A stretch of DNA of 64,000 nucleotides from Phycisphaeraceae bacterium (GTDB lineage Bacteria > Planctomycetota > Phycisphaerae > Phycisphaerales > Phycisphaeraceae). The notes beneath the pieces were generated by a model. It was not told the DNA's origin. It was given only the letters and a program-made list of their open reading frames with translations, and made no database searches. Of the stretch, positions 17,053-25,837 are shown piece after piece. The translations under genes and the position numbers were made by a program. How positions within the stretch are numbered: the stretch's first letter is position 1; every line of letters begins with the position of its first letter. The DNA is taken from the NCBI GenBank assembly GCA_029260655.1, contig JAJDCU010000042.1:36424-100423 (forward strand), given 5' to 3'.

Positions 17053-17937
17053 ATGGCATCGCTGGTTAAAGACCTGGTCGAAGCGGGGATCCACTTCGGC
17101 CACCGTTCGACCAATTGGAACCCGAAGATGGCCCCGTACATCTTCGGCAAACGCAACAAGATCCACATCATCGACGTCAAGGAGACGATCAAGGGCCTGC
17201 TTCTGGCTCGCAGGTTCGTCACCAAGACCGTTGCCAGCGGCAAGGACGTGCTGTTCGTCGGGACCAAGCGCCAGGCCCGTGGCATCATCGAAAAATATGT
17301 CGCGGAGGCGGGCATGCACTACGTCACCGAGCGCTGGCTCGGCGGCACGCTGACCAACTTCCGCACCATCCGCGAACGGCTTAAGCGGCTCGAAGAGCTC
17401 GAGCAGATCGAGGAATCCGGCGCGATCGACAACTACTCCAAGAAGATGGAGTCCCAGCTCCGCCGGGAGAAGAACAAGATCCTCCGCAACCTCCAGGGCA
17501 TCCGCCGGATGAGCAAGCTCCCCGGGTGCATGGTCGTGATCGACGTCAACAACGAACTCAACGCCGTCAAGGAAGCCCGCAAGCTGGGGATCACCACGGT
17601 CTGTCTGATCGACTCCGACTCGGACCCCGACTACGCCGACATCCCGATCCCCGGCAACGACGACGCGATGCGGGCGATCGAGGTCGTCGTGTCCAGCCTC
17701 TGCGCCGCGATCCAGGAAGGCAAGCACAGCCGCACAGCACTGAACGAAGGCAAGGACAGCCCCGCCGCCGCCGAGCCGCAGCGCAAGCGCAGCAGCCGGT
17801 CGCAGTTCCGTGCCGATGAGCCGGCGCCCGAAGCGCAGGCAGCCGACGAGACATCGGCCCCCCAGCCCGCCGCCGCCACCACAGCCCAGCCCGCAGAGCC
17901 CGCCGCCGAGAAGCAGCCCGACCCTGCCGCACGCTAA
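17053..17937 (+). CDS. rpsB: 30S ribosomal protein S2
   Basis: 294 residues from ATG 17053, with AGGAG 7 bases upstream; a TTG six bases earlier in frame is not needed. The sequence has typical S2 landmarks: LVEAGIHFGHRSTNWNPKM, YIFGKRNKIHIID, RWLGGTLTNF, and the distal DSDPDYADIPIPGNDDA segment. The core ends near residue 230. The last 65 residues are an Ala/Pro/Glu-rich tail (AEPAPEAQ- and AQPAEP-like) absent from most S2 proteins and probably disordered. S2 joins the small subunit late and binds near S1. It forms a two-gene unit with tsf, 51 bases downstream, as in most bacteria. Confidence 0.98.
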   Translation: MASLVKDLVEAGIHFGHRSTNWNPKMAPYIFGKRNKIHIIDVKETIKGLLLARRFVTKTVASGKDVLFVGTKRQARGIIEKYVAEAGMHYVTERWLGGTLTNFRTIRERLKRLEELEQIEESGAIDNYSKKMESQLRREKNKILRNLQGIRRMSKLPGCMVVIDVNNELNAVKEARKLGITTVCLIDSDSDPDYADIPIPGNDDAMRAIEVVVSSLCAAIQEGKHSRTALNEGKDSPAAAEPQRKRSSRSQFRADEPAPEAQAADETSAPQPAAATTAQPAEPAAEKQPDPAAR

Positions 17938-17988
17938 CCGTTAACACCACCCAGACGTTTCACCAGCAAGATATCGGAGACACCCACC

Positions 17989-18789
17989 ATGGCGATTTCC
18001 GCCAAGGACGTGATGGCCCTTCGCAAAGCGACCGGCCTCGGGATGATGGAGAGTAAAGCCGCCCTCGTAGAGGCCGGCGGTGATATCCAGGCCGCTACGG
18101 ACCTGCTGCGCACCAAGGGCCTTGCCAAGATGGACGGCCGCGCCGACCGCGAGTCCGCCGAGGGCAAGGTCGCTGTCGCCATTGCACCCGACGGCAGCAA
18201 GGGCGCGATCGTCGAGATCAACACCGAGACCGACTTCACCGCGACCAACGAGGCCTTCGTCAGCATGACCCAGGCCATCGCCGACCTGGCGCTTGAGCAG
18301 GGCCCCGGCGACGCCGAGAAGACCGACGCGATGCAGGCCCTGATCGACGAGGTCCGCCTGACCACCAAGGAAAACGTCCAGTTCAAGTCCGGCAAGGTTT
18401 TTGGCGGAAATGTCGGGTCCTACATCCACTTCACCGGCCAGATCGCTGTGCTGATCGAGGTCGACGGCGACGCCGAAAGCGACCTGCTTAAGGACCTGTG
18501 CATGCACATCTCCGCCGCCAGCCCCGCGCTCCCGCTTGGCGTCAACGAAGACGATATCCCCGCCGACATCATCGCCAAGGAGCGCGAGATCGCCAAGGCC
18601 CAGGCCATCGAGTCCGGCAAGCCCGAAGAGATCGCCGAAAAAATGGTCGAAGGCAAGATCCGCAAGTACCTCGACGAGGTCGTCCTCACAAGGCAACCGT
18701 TCGTCAAGGACGACAAGAAGCAGATCAAGGACCTCTTACCCAAAGGCACGACGATCAAACAGTTCGTGCGCTACCAGGTCGGCGGATAA
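17989..18789 (+). CDS. tsf: Elongation factor Ts
   Basis: 266 residues from ATG 17989. The N-terminal UBA-like domain (AKDVMALRKATGLGMMESKAAL) and the TDF segment (NTETDFTATNEAF, where many EF-Ts have TDFVA) are clear. EF-Ts recycles EF-Tu by promoting GDP release. Length is slightly below the usual 280-290. Located 51 bases after rpsB and followed by a hairpin terminator, so it ends the unit. Confidence 0.97.
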   Translation: MAISAKDVMALRKATGLGMMESKAALVEAGGDIQAATDLLRTKGLAKMDGRADRESAEGKVAVAIAPDGSKGAIVEINTETDFTATNEAFVSMTQAIADLALEQGPGDAEKTDAMQALIDEVRLTTKENVQFKSGKVFGGNVGSYIHFTGQIAVLIEVDGDAESDLLKDLCMHISAASPALPLGVNEDDIPADIIAKEREIAKAQAIESGKPEEIAEKMVEGKIRKYLDEVVLTRQPFVKDDKKQIKDLLPKGTTIKQFVRYQVGG

Positions 18790-18825
18790 GATTCACACCG
18801 TACGACATTCACTGTTAACCCCCGT

Positions 18826-18852
18826 AGCCCCGAGTGGAAACTCGGGGCTTAT
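18826..18852 (+). terminator. Rho-independent-type terminator after tsf
   Basis: AGCCCCGAG (18826-18834), loop TGGAAA, CTCGGGGCT (18841-18849): a perfect 9-bp stem followed by TATTA. The U-tract is short. It lies 37 bases beyond the tsf stop. Confidence 0.75.
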
Positions 18853-18865
18853 TACGATACTTCAT

Positions 18866-18965
18866 TCACCGCGAAGTCGCGAAGGCGAACCGCCAACCCG
18901 CCAAGCACGCGGAGAAGATCAAGAGGTTATCCGCAGATTACACAGATGACGCAGATGACGCAGAT
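18866..18965. repeat. Interspersed intergenic repeat, copy 1
   Basis: Contains ACCGCGAAGTCGCGAAGGC (18868-18886), which recurs with three changes at 40554-40572, followed by runs of CGCAGAT/ACAGATGA (18930-18965), also present in the second copy. It is non-coding and lies between a tsf terminator and a convergent gene. Similar CGAAG- and CGCAGAT-type repeats are scattered in many planctomycete genomes. Confidence 0.6.
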
Positions 18966-18971
18966 GCAAGA

Positions 18972-20387
18972 TCAATTCACGCGCCTACGAAGGACATACA
19001 GTGCCCCCATCCCGATCAGGCCAAGCGTGCCCGGTTCGGGGACGAGGATTAAATTCACATTTGCGCCCTCATTAAATCGATAATTGCCCGGTTCAAAGAT
19101 TGTATTAAGCGTGGAATGAAACGGCGTACCATCTGCAAGGATACCTTCAAGAAGTACGTTACGATCCAAGATCGTCAGTATTTCATTAGGCGTCATACCG
19201 GGTGTCAACTCGACGCCGTCAAGAGTAAACGATAAACCAAAAATATTAGTTGTACTGTTTAGAGCACCAAAGTAATTATCGTGTTCCCCGCCGCTGATAT
19301 TGCCGATACTATTGTCACCCACACCAAAAAAACTGGTTTGGCCGTCCTTGAGGTTCGCTGTGCTGCCCGGGTACATCGTGAACGAACTCGAGATTGTTCC
19401 ACCTGTAAAATTCAGCGTAGCTCCCCTGTGTATTCCCGGGATATCATCGCCCAAATGACCGCCTATGCTGCCTCCGCTGATGTTTACAATGCTTGCGTTA
19501 AATGCATCGAAGCCGTCTCCAATCATTCCGTCAGTAATTGTCAGGGTAGTATCCGCGATGTCGAGGTAGTCGCCGAAAACACCACCGTTGAGATGGATCT
19601 CAGCTCCGACAGCAGTAAAGTCTGCGCCAATGGATGCACCCGCTCCAAGATTAAGTGTTTGTCCCGCCCTAAGTCCCTGCTGGTCTAACTCGGATGGATC
19701 GTTAATCACATGCCTGATAATCGCTGGTGGTGTTGCTGCAACGAGCGTGCTGCCGACGAGTTCGTCCAAATTGCATTCGCTGCACCAATCCTGATTGTCA
19801 AGAATAAACACGGTTCCGTCAGCGAACGTGCCAGTCAGCACCGATTCGCTCGGCAGCGTGAACGGGATGCTGTCACCATTCGATGCCAGGCCCGAAAGCG
19901 GCGTGCTGTTTAGTCTGAAATCGCCCCCGTGGATGGTCACTTGGCTGCCAGCACGGGCTTCCAGGCTGCGATTGATATCCCCACCGGATATGTTGACGGT
20001 GCTGCCACTATTGGCTCGAAGTTGGAGGACCGTTCCGCCGGAGAATCTGCTGTTGCTTCCAGAATTTGCAGTGAATTGAAATATTTGGCCACCATCCATG
20101 TTGATGTTGCTTCCCGAATTAGCAAACATTTCGAACACACCCCCACCGGTGATGTTGACCTCGACGTTAGTACTAGACCCATCAGAAAATCCGGCCACGA
20201 GCATCCCAGTACCGCCTCCGCCGAACAGGTTCAGTTGTGTGTCAGACCCGATTGGTACCGGCACGACATCCGGCGGGGAGTTGATAATAGTAGTGAACGG
20301 CTGGGCCGTGGCGGTGGTGGACAGTGCAGAAGCGCACAGACATATCGCGAACCCGAAAAATAAACTCATCCCTCGAAATGTCATCAT
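18972..20387 (-). CDS. PEP-CTERM protein with beta-solenoid-like repeats
   Basis: 471 residues. A signal peptide (FAICLCASALSTTATAQ) is followed by short repeats rich in Gly, Asn and Ser (for example ITGGGVFEMFANSGSNI, ISGGDINRSLEARAGSQV), about 20 residues each, as in right-handed beta-helix or autotransporter-like passenger proteins. An imperfect second half repeats the arrangement, and both halves end with a short segment of the type L-x-G-(T/I)-(F/L)-ADGT. A single CSEC Cys pair lies between the halves. The C-terminus is VPEPGTLGLIGMGALYVLRRRVN-type sorting signal. No enzyme motif is visible. Expected to be an exported matrix or surface protein. The ribosome site before ATGATG is weak. 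The DNA is A+T-richer than the flanks. Confidence 0.82.
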   Translation of the reverse strand: MMTFRGMSLFFGFAICLCASALSTTATAQPFTTIINSPPDVVPVPIGSDTQLNLFGGGGTGMLVAGFSDGSSTNVEVNITGGGVFEMFANSGSNINMDGGQIFQFTANSGSNSRFSGGTVLQLRANSGSTVNISGGDINRSLEARAGSQVTIHGGDFRLNSTPLSGLASNGDSIPFTLPSESVLTGTFADGTVFILDNQDWCSECNLDELVGSTLVAATPPAIIRHVINDPSELDQQGLRAGQTLNLGAGASIGADFTAVGAEIHLNGGVFGDYLDIADTTLTITDGMIGDGFDAFNASIVNISGGSIGGHLGDDIPGIHRGATLNFTGGTISSSFTMYPGSTANLKDGQTSFFGVGDNSIGNISGGEHDNYFGALNSTTNIFGLSFTLDGVELTPGMTPNEILTILDRNVLLEGILADGTPFHSTLNTIFEPGNYRFNEGANVNLILVPEPGTLGLIGMGALYVLRRRVN

Positions 20388-20658
20388 GTAGGACCCGGCT
20401 TGATTACGCGGCCTGGAATGGACCGCTGGAAGAGAAACAACGAGACCCGCTCTTTCTCTGCTCCGGGGCCCGGGTGGACGTTAATGAATATAGCCGAAGG
20501 GAGGGTGGGGGGCAAGCAAAAAATGACTATTGAAGAAGAATTAACGTGTGGGGCGGGTTGCCCAGGTTAACAGGCGGGGTGGTTGTTAGGGATCACCCCG
20601 GCCAAGGCCCTTTGGGCCATGACCGGGCTTGGGTTGTGAGGTGAGGCGGGGGGTGGGG
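20388..20658. other. Intergenic region with hairpin after the glycosidase gene
   Basis: 271 bases without a plausible gene. The main structure is CCCGG-CCAA-GGCCC-TTT-GGGCC-ATGA-CCGGG at 20597-20627, a two-part stem 30 bases past the stop of the minus-strand gene at 20659. It has no U-tract on either strand, so it would be an atypical terminator or an RNA-stabilising 3' end. Confidence 0.5.
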
Positions 20659-21576
20659 TTATTCGGAGCGTATGTAGTCGGGATTCGGCTTTGCGAATAC
20701 GGCGAGGCTGGTGCCGTTGGCGCGTAGCACGCCGGGGTTGCCGGCTTTGTCTTTGCTGCTGGGGAAGTTCAGGACGCGGGGGTCGGGGTCGGCGATGGCC
20801 ATGGTGGTGGAGCCGCCGCCGTCGAGGTTTAACGCTTGGACTGCGCCGAGTTCGATCATGAGTTGGGCGAGTTCATCAAGGGGGCTGCCTTCGGAGAAGC
20901 CGGGCTGTCGGCCGTCGACGGTGACGAGCAGGAGCGTGTTGCGGTCGGTGATGCCGATGGCGGTGCGCGGGTGTGCGGTGGTGGAGAACTTGGAGTCGCT
21001 GACGGTGGATTTGCCGTCGGTGACGATCTGGTTGCTGCCGGAGACGGCGTTGTAGAGTTCGACTTGGTCCGGGGGCGGGTCTGTGATCATGAACCCGTCG
21101 TCGGGGCCGCGGATGATGTGGGGCGTGTTGTCGCGGCTGATGTTGATAGCGGGCCGGCTTCTTTCAAGCGGGGAGATCCGGTCGCCGCGCGAGACGACCA
21201 GCCCGACGTTGTCGGTGTCGAGTATGCCCTTGTCGGTGAGCGGGTCTTTCTTGAAGGTGAAGAACGAGGCGTTGATAGCGAGCTGTGCGTTCTGGTCTTT
21301 GAGGAATTGGAGGGTGGTCTGTCGTGTGGTTTCGAAGTTCGGGTCACCGGGTTCGTCACCGTTGGGGTCGCCGTTGCCTGGGGTGATCAGGAACGTGATG
21401 CTCTCGGCGGTCAGGTCGATCTCTGCGACGCGGATGACCAGGGGGCGTGGTTGGTCGAAGGTGATCTCGTGGATGCGGATGCCGAGGAAGGGCTCGGTGA
21501 CGCGGTCCTTAGCTTGAAGCGTGGGTGCGAGCAGGGGAAGGATGAACAGGGCGAGCAGGAGTTTGGGGGGGCGCAT
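20659..21576 (-). CDS. Phosphodiester glycosidase family protein (NAGPA domain), secreted
   Basis: 305 residues with a signal peptide (LLLALFILPLLAPTLQA). The C-terminal half has the NAGPA/DUF2233 signature: HPRTAIGITDRNTLLLVTVDGR, then ELGAVQALNLDGGGSTTM, the strongly conserved Asp-Gly-Gly-Gly-Ser-Thr segment. Relatives include the enzyme that removes N-acetylglucosamine from phosphodiesters and several bacterial exopolysaccharide-related proteins. The substrate here is not readable; a phosphodiester-linked sugar in a cell-surface polymer is a reasonable guess. It stands alone on the minus strand between a PEP-CTERM gene and a pseudopilin gene. Confidence 0.88.
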   Translation of the reverse strand: MRPPKLLLALFILPLLAPTLQAKDRVTEPFLGIRIHEITFDQPRPLVIRVAEIDLTAESITFLITPGNGDPNGDEPGDPNFETTRQTTLQFLKDQNAQLAINASFFTFKKDPLTDKGILDTDNVGLVVSRGDRISPLERSRPAINISRDNTPHIIRGPDDGFMITDPPPDQVELYNAVSGSNQIVTDGKSTVSDSKFSTTAHPRTAIGITDRNTLLLVTVDGRQPGFSEGSPLDELAQLMIELGAVQALNLDGGGSTTMAIADPDPRVLNFPSSKDKAGNPGVLRANGTSLAVFAKPNPDYIRSE

Positions 21577-21817
21577 GGCGGGTTCTCTGGTGATTCAGGT
21601 GCATCGATCGGATGCCGCGTGGTTGGTTCCGTTCATCTTTTGGGCACTGTTTTAGGGTGTTGAGTAATCTGGATTCGTGATCGGTTCGATCCTGTCGTGA
21701 CTGCGAGATCGCAAGCGGCTAGTTAGCGGGGCGGTGGGGATGCCATCATCAACGGCTCATGTTGTTGAACGTGTGGCCCCGCTCGGTGCATACCACTGCT
21801 CGGGTTACTCATTCAAA

Positions 21818-22549
21818 TTATCGGTGTAGGGCCAGCCAAGGTTCAAGAATACATTTACGCCATTCGAACATTACCGAATTCTCTTCCCCTCCAAACTTGG
21901 AGAGCTCTATGTATTCAGTCGTCTCGATCGCGTCGACGTGTGAATCGGCGTAACCGGTGTTGATCTTCGCGCTGGGAAGGAAGTCATTGTTCTCCCAGTT
22001 GGACCAGGCTGAGTCATATATGAAGACCGCAACGGAACTGCTCCTGATCCCTGAGGATTTCTGGACCGGGGTCTTTCTTGGCCTGGCTGGTTCGAGCGGG
22101 GGCAGCTGGATGCCCGGACGGTAGTACGCAGCCTGCCAGTTGTAGCGGTAGTGGGTGTGACGGGCGTCCAGCAGGTCGGGAAAGCCAATCGGGGCACCCA
22201 CGGATTCGCGCAACGGGCAGCGGAAAGCTTGGGAGAATTTACCCGGGCTTGCCTCGCCCCCGAGGTAAGGGGTCAACTGGTGATGCAGATACGGGATCGG
22301 GTCAGACACCACACTTTGTGCGGTCCTCAGTTCCACGTCGTAGCTCACCACGACGGGCAGGTCGTCCTCGTGATCGTTGCCGTGCATCGCAATGGCCGTC
22401 AGCACTTGGCGTGTGTTGGATTTACAGACCGCCGTTAGGGTGCTGCGTCGGGCTGCTCCTAAGGCGGGCAACAGGATGCCGATCAGCAGCGCGATAATTG
22501 AGATAACGACCAGCAGTTCGATTAACGTGAATGCGCGTTTAGCTGTCAT
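21818..22549 (-). CDS. Type II secretion/type IV pilus-like pseudopilin
   Basis: 243 residues. The N-terminus KRAFTLIELLVVISIIALLIG is a textbook prepilin peptidase site: cleavage after Ala6, Phe at +1, Glu at +5, followed by a hydrophobic helix. The rest is a globular domain with a C-terminal NTGYADSHVDAIET segment typical of the many planctomycete pseudopilin-like proteins (DUF1559-type neighbours). These are often lineage-specific, and their cargo is unknown. GGGGA precedes the start, and an extended -10 promoter lies 42 bases upstream. PilT- and GspE-like proteins are encoded at 34320-37324. Confidence 0.85.
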   Translation of the reverse strand: MTAKRAFTLIELLVVISIIALLIGILLPALGAARRSTLTAVCKSNTRQVLTAIAMHGNDHEDDLPVVVSYDVELRTAQSVVSDPIPYLHHQLTPYLGGEASPGKFSQAFRCPLRESVGAPIGFPDLLDARHTHYRYNWQAAYYRPGIQLPPLEPARPRKTPVQKSSGIRSSSVAVFIYDSAWSNWENNDFLPSAKINTGYADSHVDAIETTEYIELSKFGGEENSVMFEWRKCILEPWLALHR

Positions 22550-22590
22550 GACGTCCCCATGTGTAAAGGGAGCACTGCCGATTACGGACC

Positions 22591-22599
22591 AATTATATC
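22591..22599 (-). promoter_or_regulatory. Extended -10 promoter of the pseudopilin gene
   Basis: The minus strand reads TGATATAAT (22599-22591), a TGn extended -10 with a perfect TATAAT. No good -35 lies 16-18 bases upstream. Predicted leader is about 35 bases. Confidence 0.5.
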
Positions 22600-22757
22600 A
22601 TACATTTGTCACTATACGAGCTTTGGTTTACTGCTTGGCAGACGAGGAGGATTGTGTGATTGCCCATGTTTGTGGGTCTGACGACATGTTTTGGCCCGCA
22701 AGGCCTGGTGGCACTTAGGGGGTAGGCGGGGCTTCGGGGTGCTATACTCACGGGTCT

Positions 22758-23600
22758 ATGCTGATGAAACGGATCATCCCGTGTCTGGACGTCCATGAAG
22801 GGCGTGTCGTGAAGGGCGTTAACTTTTTGAACCTGCGTGATGCGGGCGACCCGGTGGAGGTTGCGCGGGTTTACGACGAGGCCGGCGCAGACGAGTTGGT
22901 CTTTCTGGATATCACCGCCAGCCACGAGGGGCGGGATATCACGCTGGACATGGTGCGCCGGGTCGCGGAGCAGTGCTTCATGCCGTTCACGGTGGGGGGG
23001 GGTATCCGTACGATCGACGATGTGACGAAGCTGATCCAGGCCGGCGCGGAGAAGGTGAGTATCAACACCGCGGCGGTGATCGATCCGGATATTGTGGCGC
23101 AGACGGCACGGCGTTTTGGGCGCTGCGCGACGGTGGTGAACATCGACCCCAAGCGCGTTCCCCGGGAAGCGTTCGAGTCTCGCCGCAGATCGTTACCCGG
23201 TGCCGGGCCAGCCAGAGACCAAGGACCAGAGACCCGTGGCGAATATATTTTCGAGGTACACACCCACGGCGGGCGCAAGCCGACAGGGCTCGATGCGCTC
23301 GAGTACGCCAGGCGCGTGGTCGAGCTGGGCGCCGGCGAGATCATCTTGACGAGCATGGACGCCGACGGAACGAAGGACGGTTACGACATCGAGATCACCC
23401 GCGCGGTCGCCGAGGCTGTGGACGTGCCGGTGGTCGCGTCCGGCGGTTGTGGCAGTCCCGAGCACATGCGCCAAGTCTTCGAGCAGACCCGCGCAGATGC
23501 GGCGCTGGCGGCGAGCATCTTCCACTACGGCGAGTACTCGATCGCGCAGACCAAGCAAGTCTTGATCGCCGCCGGCCTGCCAATCCGCCCGGCGGCGTGA
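22758..23600 (+). CDS. hisF: Imidazole glycerol phosphate synthase subunit HisF, with an unusual loop insertion
   Basis: 280 residues, about 25 more than usual. [20 protein letters not shown] is the standard start. Asp11 and Asp130 (VVNIDPKR) match the two catalytic acids of the cyclase barrel. [29 protein letters not shown] and [10 protein letters not shown] are conserved. HisF uses ammonia from HisH to make imidazole glycerol phosphate and AICAR. Residues about 134-161 form an extra Arg/Pro-rich loop, encoded partly by a 9-base direct repeat (see separate entry). No other his genes are nearby. No Shine-Dalgarno is seen; TATACT at 22743-22748 would place the transcript start almost at the ATG, so the mRNA may be leaderless. 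Confidence 0.95.
   Translation: MLMKRIIPCLDVHEGRVVKGVNFLNLRDAGDPVEVARVYDEAGADELVFLDITASHEGRDITLDMVRRVAEQCFMPFTVGGGIRTIDDVTKLIQAGAEKVSINTAAVIDPDIVAQTARRFGRCATVVNIDPKRVPREAFESRRRSLPGAGPARDQGPETRGEYIFEVHTHGGRKPTGLDALEYARRVVELGAGEIILTSMDADGTKDGYDIEITRAVAEAVDVPVVASGGCGSPEHMRQVFEQTRADAALAASIFHYGEYSIAQTKQVLIAAGLPIRPAA
23212..23234 (+). repeat. Direct repeat within the hisF insertion
   Basis: CCAGAGACC occurs at 23212-23220 and 23226-23234, separated by five bases, inside the in-frame insertion in hisF. Simple repeats of this kind are usually intergenic. Confidence 0.7.
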
Positions 23601-23697
23601 AAGCCACCGGTGTTACCTTTGTGACCTTGTACCGAGCCCCGGCGCCCCTCCCAATGGCCCGCGGCGACGAGACGGTGCTTCCTCTGTCCGAGTCGCT

Positions 23698-23787
23698 TTT
23701 TTCGACGTCCTGTCGATCAGGAAGGACGACGTCGAGTTGTTCAAGGCCAAGATCAACAAGCAAATGGCATCCGGCAAGGCGCACTAA
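23698..23787 (+). pseudogene. Possible 3' remnant of a lost gene
   Basis: The frame starting near 23698 reads FFDVLSIRKDDVELFKAK and ends 11 residues later at a TAA (23785-23787). It looks like a charged, amphipathic protein C-terminus and is followed 3 bases later by a hairpin. There is no start or ribosome site, and the upstream sequence in this frame is not protein-like. This is a guess from composition only. Confidence 0.25.
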
Positions 23788-23790
23788 TAC

Positions 23791-23817
23791 ACCGACCGCG
23801 CCCCCTGCGCGGTCGGT
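23791..23817. terminator. Hairpin between convergent genes
   Basis: ACCGACCGCG (23791-23800), 7-base loop, CGCGGTCGGT (23808-23817): a perfect 10-bp stem. It lies between hisF (plus) and the PEP-CTERM gene ending at 23852 (minus). No U-tract on either side, so any termination would be atypical. Confidence 0.5.
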
Positions 23818-23851
23818 GAAGTGAAGTTATCCGATGCACCAGATAGACGGT

Positions 23852-24616
23852 TCAACGGGTCCGACGCAGCATCATCACGCCGCCCAGCGCCAAGAGCGCC
23901 AAGCTCGTCGGCTCGGGTGTGATCACAAACGCCATGTCCAGCGATTCGCCGGAGAGCGGGTCGATCAGTTCCTGCCAGCCGCTGTAGACGTAGGTGGCGT
24001 CGTCGTTCCAGTGATCCAGGGTCGTCTTCCAGCCGATCATTGTGCTGGCGTTCTCCACGCCGATGTGGATCCCGAGCCAGTAGACCGTGTCTTTCTGCTG
24101 GATGAACGGGTTGTCGATCTGCGGGATGTTGATCTGGAAGAACTCCTGATGGTCCGGGCGATTCCATTGCGGCGGATTGAAGCTCGGTGCGAGCCAGCCC
24201 TGGTCACCAATCCCGCCGGGTGCCAGGATGAACTGGCCGGGCAAGAAACGCTGGGACCATAGTGTGTTGGGATCGCTGTACATCACCGAGTCGGGGTGGC
24301 TGTACGTGATCAGCGGGTCGGGGTCGGCACCGGCGGGGACATCACCGTGCAGGCTGACGTCGATCCAACTGATCTGGCCAACCAGGTCCTGCATCCACGA
24401 CGCCCAGAAGTGGATGTCTTCGATCGGGCCGGTTTCGGAGCAGAGGAAGTCGTCGTACACGGTGTCGGTCGTGACGTCGACGTCCCAGCCGTTGGGGTCC
24501 GGCAGTTGCGGGAAGTGCATCTTGTGCCCATCGCTGGGGACCCAGTCGGCGTGGGCGGGCGCCGCTGCGAACACGACGCCGAGTGTCAATACGAAGGTCA
24601 GTAAATGTTTTGCCAT
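23852..24616 (-). CDS. PEP-CTERM array protein A (HKMHFPQLPDPNGWDV family)
   Basis: 254 residues. AGGAGGAGG lies 7 bases before the ATG. After the signal peptide (LTLGVVFAAAPAHA) comes the family signature ADW-x-P-x-DGHKMHFPQLPDPNGWDV, then DDFLCSETGPIEDIHFW, a variable middle, NPFIQQKDTVYWL, IGWKTTLDHWND, LDMAFVITPEPTSLALL and RRTR. The last part is the PEP-CTERM tail. Four further copies of this family are encoded in 24919-29245. No catalytic motif is evident. The conserved Trp, His and Asp residues could suit a carbohydrate- or metal-binding beta-sandwich, but this is speculation. It is the most downstream gene of the array. Confidence 0.85.
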   Translation of the reverse strand: MAKHLLTFVLTLGVVFAAAPAHADWVPSDGHKMHFPQLPDPNGWDVDVTTDTVYDDFLCSETGPIEDIHFWASWMQDLVGQISWIDVSLHGDVPAGADPDPLITYSHPDSVMYSDPNTLWSQRFLPGQFILAPGGIGDQGWLAPSFNPPQWNRPDHQEFFQINIPQIDNPFIQQKDTVYWLGIHIGVENASTMIGWKTTLDHWNDDATYVYSGWQELIDPLSGESLDMAFVITPEPTSLALLALGGVMMLRRTR

Positions 24617-24918
24617 AGTCCATCCTCCTCCTGAAGTGCGTTACGAAACATCGGGTTGTGCGTGCCCCAAGTGCTGATCGAAACGCGCGGGACACATACA
24701 GCCCGACATTTCCCATTTGGCTCCGCTCGGCTCCACCGCCGGGCTAGTTAGCCTCAGTATAAAGACTTTGACATCTTAATACACGCAAAATCTTCTTCCT
24801 CCCGGTAAAAACGGAGTTAAATGGTTGATTCAAGGCGAACCAAGGCGTCTTGTAGCCCCCGTCGCTGCTTTTGGGGGATACACAGGCCGATATCGCGGGC
24901 CCCGGGGTGTCCTCCTTT
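24617..24918. other. Intergenic region between array genes A and B
   Basis: 302 bases with no gene. An A+T-rich stretch at 24750-24800 contains TATACT on the minus strand (24761-24756), a possible -10 for gene A without a good -35. No strong terminator hairpin is seen. Confidence 0.35.
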
Positions 24919-25671
24919 CTATCGGCGGCGCAGACACACCAGGCCGCCCAGCGTCATCAGCGCAAGGGTTGCCGGTTCGGGGGTGATCACGAACGCGAGG
25001 TCGAACGGCTCGCTTGAGAACGGGTCGCCCAGTGGCATCCACATATTGCCCGAGTAGGGGGAGCTGAAAACCGCGGAGTCGTTGAAGTGATCGAGGGACG
25101 TCTTCCAGCCCGGCATCCCCGCGTCCATCTCGACCGTCAGAGACAGCCAGTAGATCGTGTCCTCCTGCTGTATGAACGGGTTTACAATATCCGTGATATT
25201 GATCTGGAAAAAATCGAAGTGGTCGGGATTGGCGAACACGCCGTTGTCGGGATTGATAAAGCCCTGCTCCCCGCTTCCGTAGTAGCGGAACGCGAATTCG
25301 CTGGCGGTGAAGTCCTGCTGCCAGAGCGGTTCCAACGGTCGGCTGTACGAGGCGCCTGCGGGCTGGTCCGACCAGATGCCGACCGTGACGGGGCCGATGA
25401 AACTCGGGTCGCCTATCCAGTCGTCGCCCTGAAACGACAGCCAGAAGTGGATGTCGTCGATCGAACCGGTTGCGGTACACAGGAAGTCGTCGGCCAGCGT
25501 CAGTCTCCCCCCGCCGATCTCACCCCACGAGACATCCCAGCCGTTTGGGTCGGGCAACTGAGGGAAGTGCATCTTATGCCCGTCGCCTGGGTCCCAGTCG
25601 GCACCGGCGATGGACGGTGTGAGAAGAACCATGATCAGTGTGGCGATCATCGTGTTGCAAAGTGCCTTCAT
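24919..25671 (-). CDS. PEP-CTERM array protein B (HKMHFPQLPDPNGWDV family)
   Basis: 250 residues, AAGGGG just upstream of the ATG. Same layout as protein A: signal peptide, ADWDPGDGHKMHFPQLPDP, DDFLCTATGSIDDIHFWLSF, NPFIQQEDTIYWLSL, PGWKTSLDHFNDSAVF, then FDLAFVITPEPATLALMTLGG and RRR. Compared with A, the region between the two conserved blocks is clearly diverged, so the duplication is not recent. Presumed exosortase substrate. Function unknown. Confidence 0.85.
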   Translation of the reverse strand: MKALCNTMIATLIMVLLTPSIAGADWDPGDGHKMHFPQLPDPNGWDVSWGEIGGGRLTLADDFLCTATGSIDDIHFWLSFQGDDWIGDPSFIGPVTVGIWSDQPAGASYSRPLEPLWQQDFTASEFAFRYYGSGEQGFINPDNGVFANPDHFDFFQINITDIVNPFIQQEDTIYWLSLTVEMDAGMPGWKTSLDHFNDSAVFSSPYSGNMWMPLGDPFSSEPFDLAFVITPEPATLALMTLGGLVCLRRR

Positions 25672-25796
25672 GGCGTTGTCCCCTTTCGTTGTGCGTGAAA
25701 GTCTGTCCTTGGGTGGGGGAGACTCCGGCCGACGCTGTGCCGGTCGGTGTCTCGCTTACACCCGCGCGGCTACCGCTTACACAGCGCCGCCACACC

Positions 25797-25818
25797 GCCC
25801 GCTCGCTATGAGGCGGGC
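25797..25818 (-). terminator. Hairpin after the 25838 gene
   Basis: GCCCGC (25797-25802) pairs with GCGGGC (25813-25818) across a 10-base loop, about 20 bases past the minus-strand stop. No U-tract. Weak candidate. Confidence 0.3.
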
Positions 25819-25837
25819 CTCGCTCATTCCCGCGGGG

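Noticed and set aside
16794..17069. 91-codon frame before rpsB
   Set aside because: Lies in the rpsB leader, Arg-rich and without a ribosome site; it also overlaps the S2 start in another frame.
21680..21710. GGTTCGATCC resembling a tRNA T-loop
   Set aside because: No supporting cloverleaf in the flanking 80 bases.
25715..25735. Sigma-54-like element before array gene B
   Set aside because: GGCAC-N-GC spacing is right, but TT before GC is CG, and the sequence is part of a GC-rich inverted repeat.
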